Source: Chrysomallon squamiferum (taxonomy: Eukaryota; Mollusca; Gastropoda; Neomphalida; Peltospiridae). From it: a stretch of DNA of 47,500 bases. This document shows, one piece after another, positions 47,004 to 47,500 of the stretch. The stretch is taken from the NCBI GenBank assembly GCA_012295275.1, contig CM022678.1, positions 2,398,781 through 2,446,280 of the forward strand. The letters run 5' to 3'. Made by a program: the position numbers and the translations under genes. The notes under the pieces are model-generated. The model ran no database searches and was not told the origin of the DNA. It saw only the letters and a program-made list of their open reading frames with translations. How positions within the stretch are numbered: the first letter of the stretch is position 1; every line of letters begins with the position of its first letter.

Positions 47004-47500
47004 AATAGTAATTATTTCTGCGGCTCAACATCTTCTTATTATCTCAGAAGATGTCAGTGATGTTATCCTGGACATTTCAAGGGCAAGGAAAGAAGGTTAA
47101 ACCTGAAAACCAGAAGACCAAGCCTCACTTTCATATTCATGAATGTAGCGAAAACTAAAAATGATAAATTAACTCCGGAACAAAAGGAACAAATAAACCA
47201 AACTTTGGAATGGATAAAAAACTAACTGGTATGTGAGACCACTGTTCCACTACTGCTACTACTACCATAGTAATAATAACAGTAATATTATTATCAATAT
47301 GACTTCTATTATCCAGAGTTCAATTACTGTTACTGCTATCATTGCAGTGTTTACTACCACTGCTATACTATCACATCTACTATTATTATTATTATTACTT
47401 GAACATCCATACCGCTACTACTACTACTACTACTACTACTATTACTACTACTGTTACTAAATCAGTTTGGCAAGTCTTGATATGAAAAAGATATGTTTAT
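47004..47500. repeat. End of window: ATT/CTA microsatellites, no gene seen
   Basis: ATT run near 47378-47398 and a CTA-rich tract at 47413-47455. Other frames are low-complexity. Confidence 0.7.

Noticed and set aside
1-47500. CRISPR arrays, bacterial operons, tRNA/rRNA genes and transposase or reverse-transcriptase genes
   Set aside because: The tandem repeats lack unique spacers, the introns are eukaryotic, and no conserved RNA-gene or mobile-element protein signature was seen on either strand.

Overview
The window is AT-rich, intron-rich metazoan nuclear DNA. It is dense in (ATT)n, (GT)n, (GTAT)n and (AAAT)n microsatellites and minisatellites, and its genes are split by consensus GT-AG introns. 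Repeat style and protein family suggest an invertebrate, perhaps a mollusc or other lophotrochozoan, but nothing here fixes the species. All supported genes lie on the plus strand and belong to one tandemly duplicated family.

Layout. 1-600 is the decayed end of an ankyrin gene. 601-3700 is a duplicated block with a promoter or 5' exon candidate. 5923-9722 is gene A, a four-exon gene for a short ankyrin protein (about 219 aa) with no ATPase. 9723-11960 is its 3' flank. 12735-14560 is a decayed ATPase/ankyrin pseudogene, part of which has become a 30-bp minisatellite. 14561-17990 repeats the 601-3700 block, once in full and once in part, so the 315-bp promoter or 5' exon candidate is present three times. 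18000-20690 is mostly single-copy. 22.4-27.6 kb is a tandem array of small phase-2 cassette-like exons encoding basic S-P-x-K/R peptides. 28114-34617 is gene B, a four-exon gene for a STAND-type NTPase with a long ankyrin array (about 1,533 aa from its internal ATG). 34.6-41.5 kb is a 3' flank paralogous to that of gene A, with the same tandem repeats at much higher copy number. 41.5-47.5 kb has microsatellites and short local repeats and no convincing gene.

How it fits together. Genes A and B share the same N-terminal exon plan: an entry exon with a phase-2 acceptor, a second exon with an Asn/Gln-rich beta-type motif, and an exactly 33-nt micro-exon, all joined by phase-1 introns. The plans then diverge. 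B's last exon encodes P-loop NTPase plus ankyrins, while A's encodes only ankyrins. The simplest reading is an NLR-like STAND receptor (B) beside an ATPase-less relative (A) that could share its N-terminal assembly motif and act as a regulator or decoy. That functional reading is inference. The exon structure, phases, Walker motifs and repeats are read directly from the sequence, by eye and without alignment tools.
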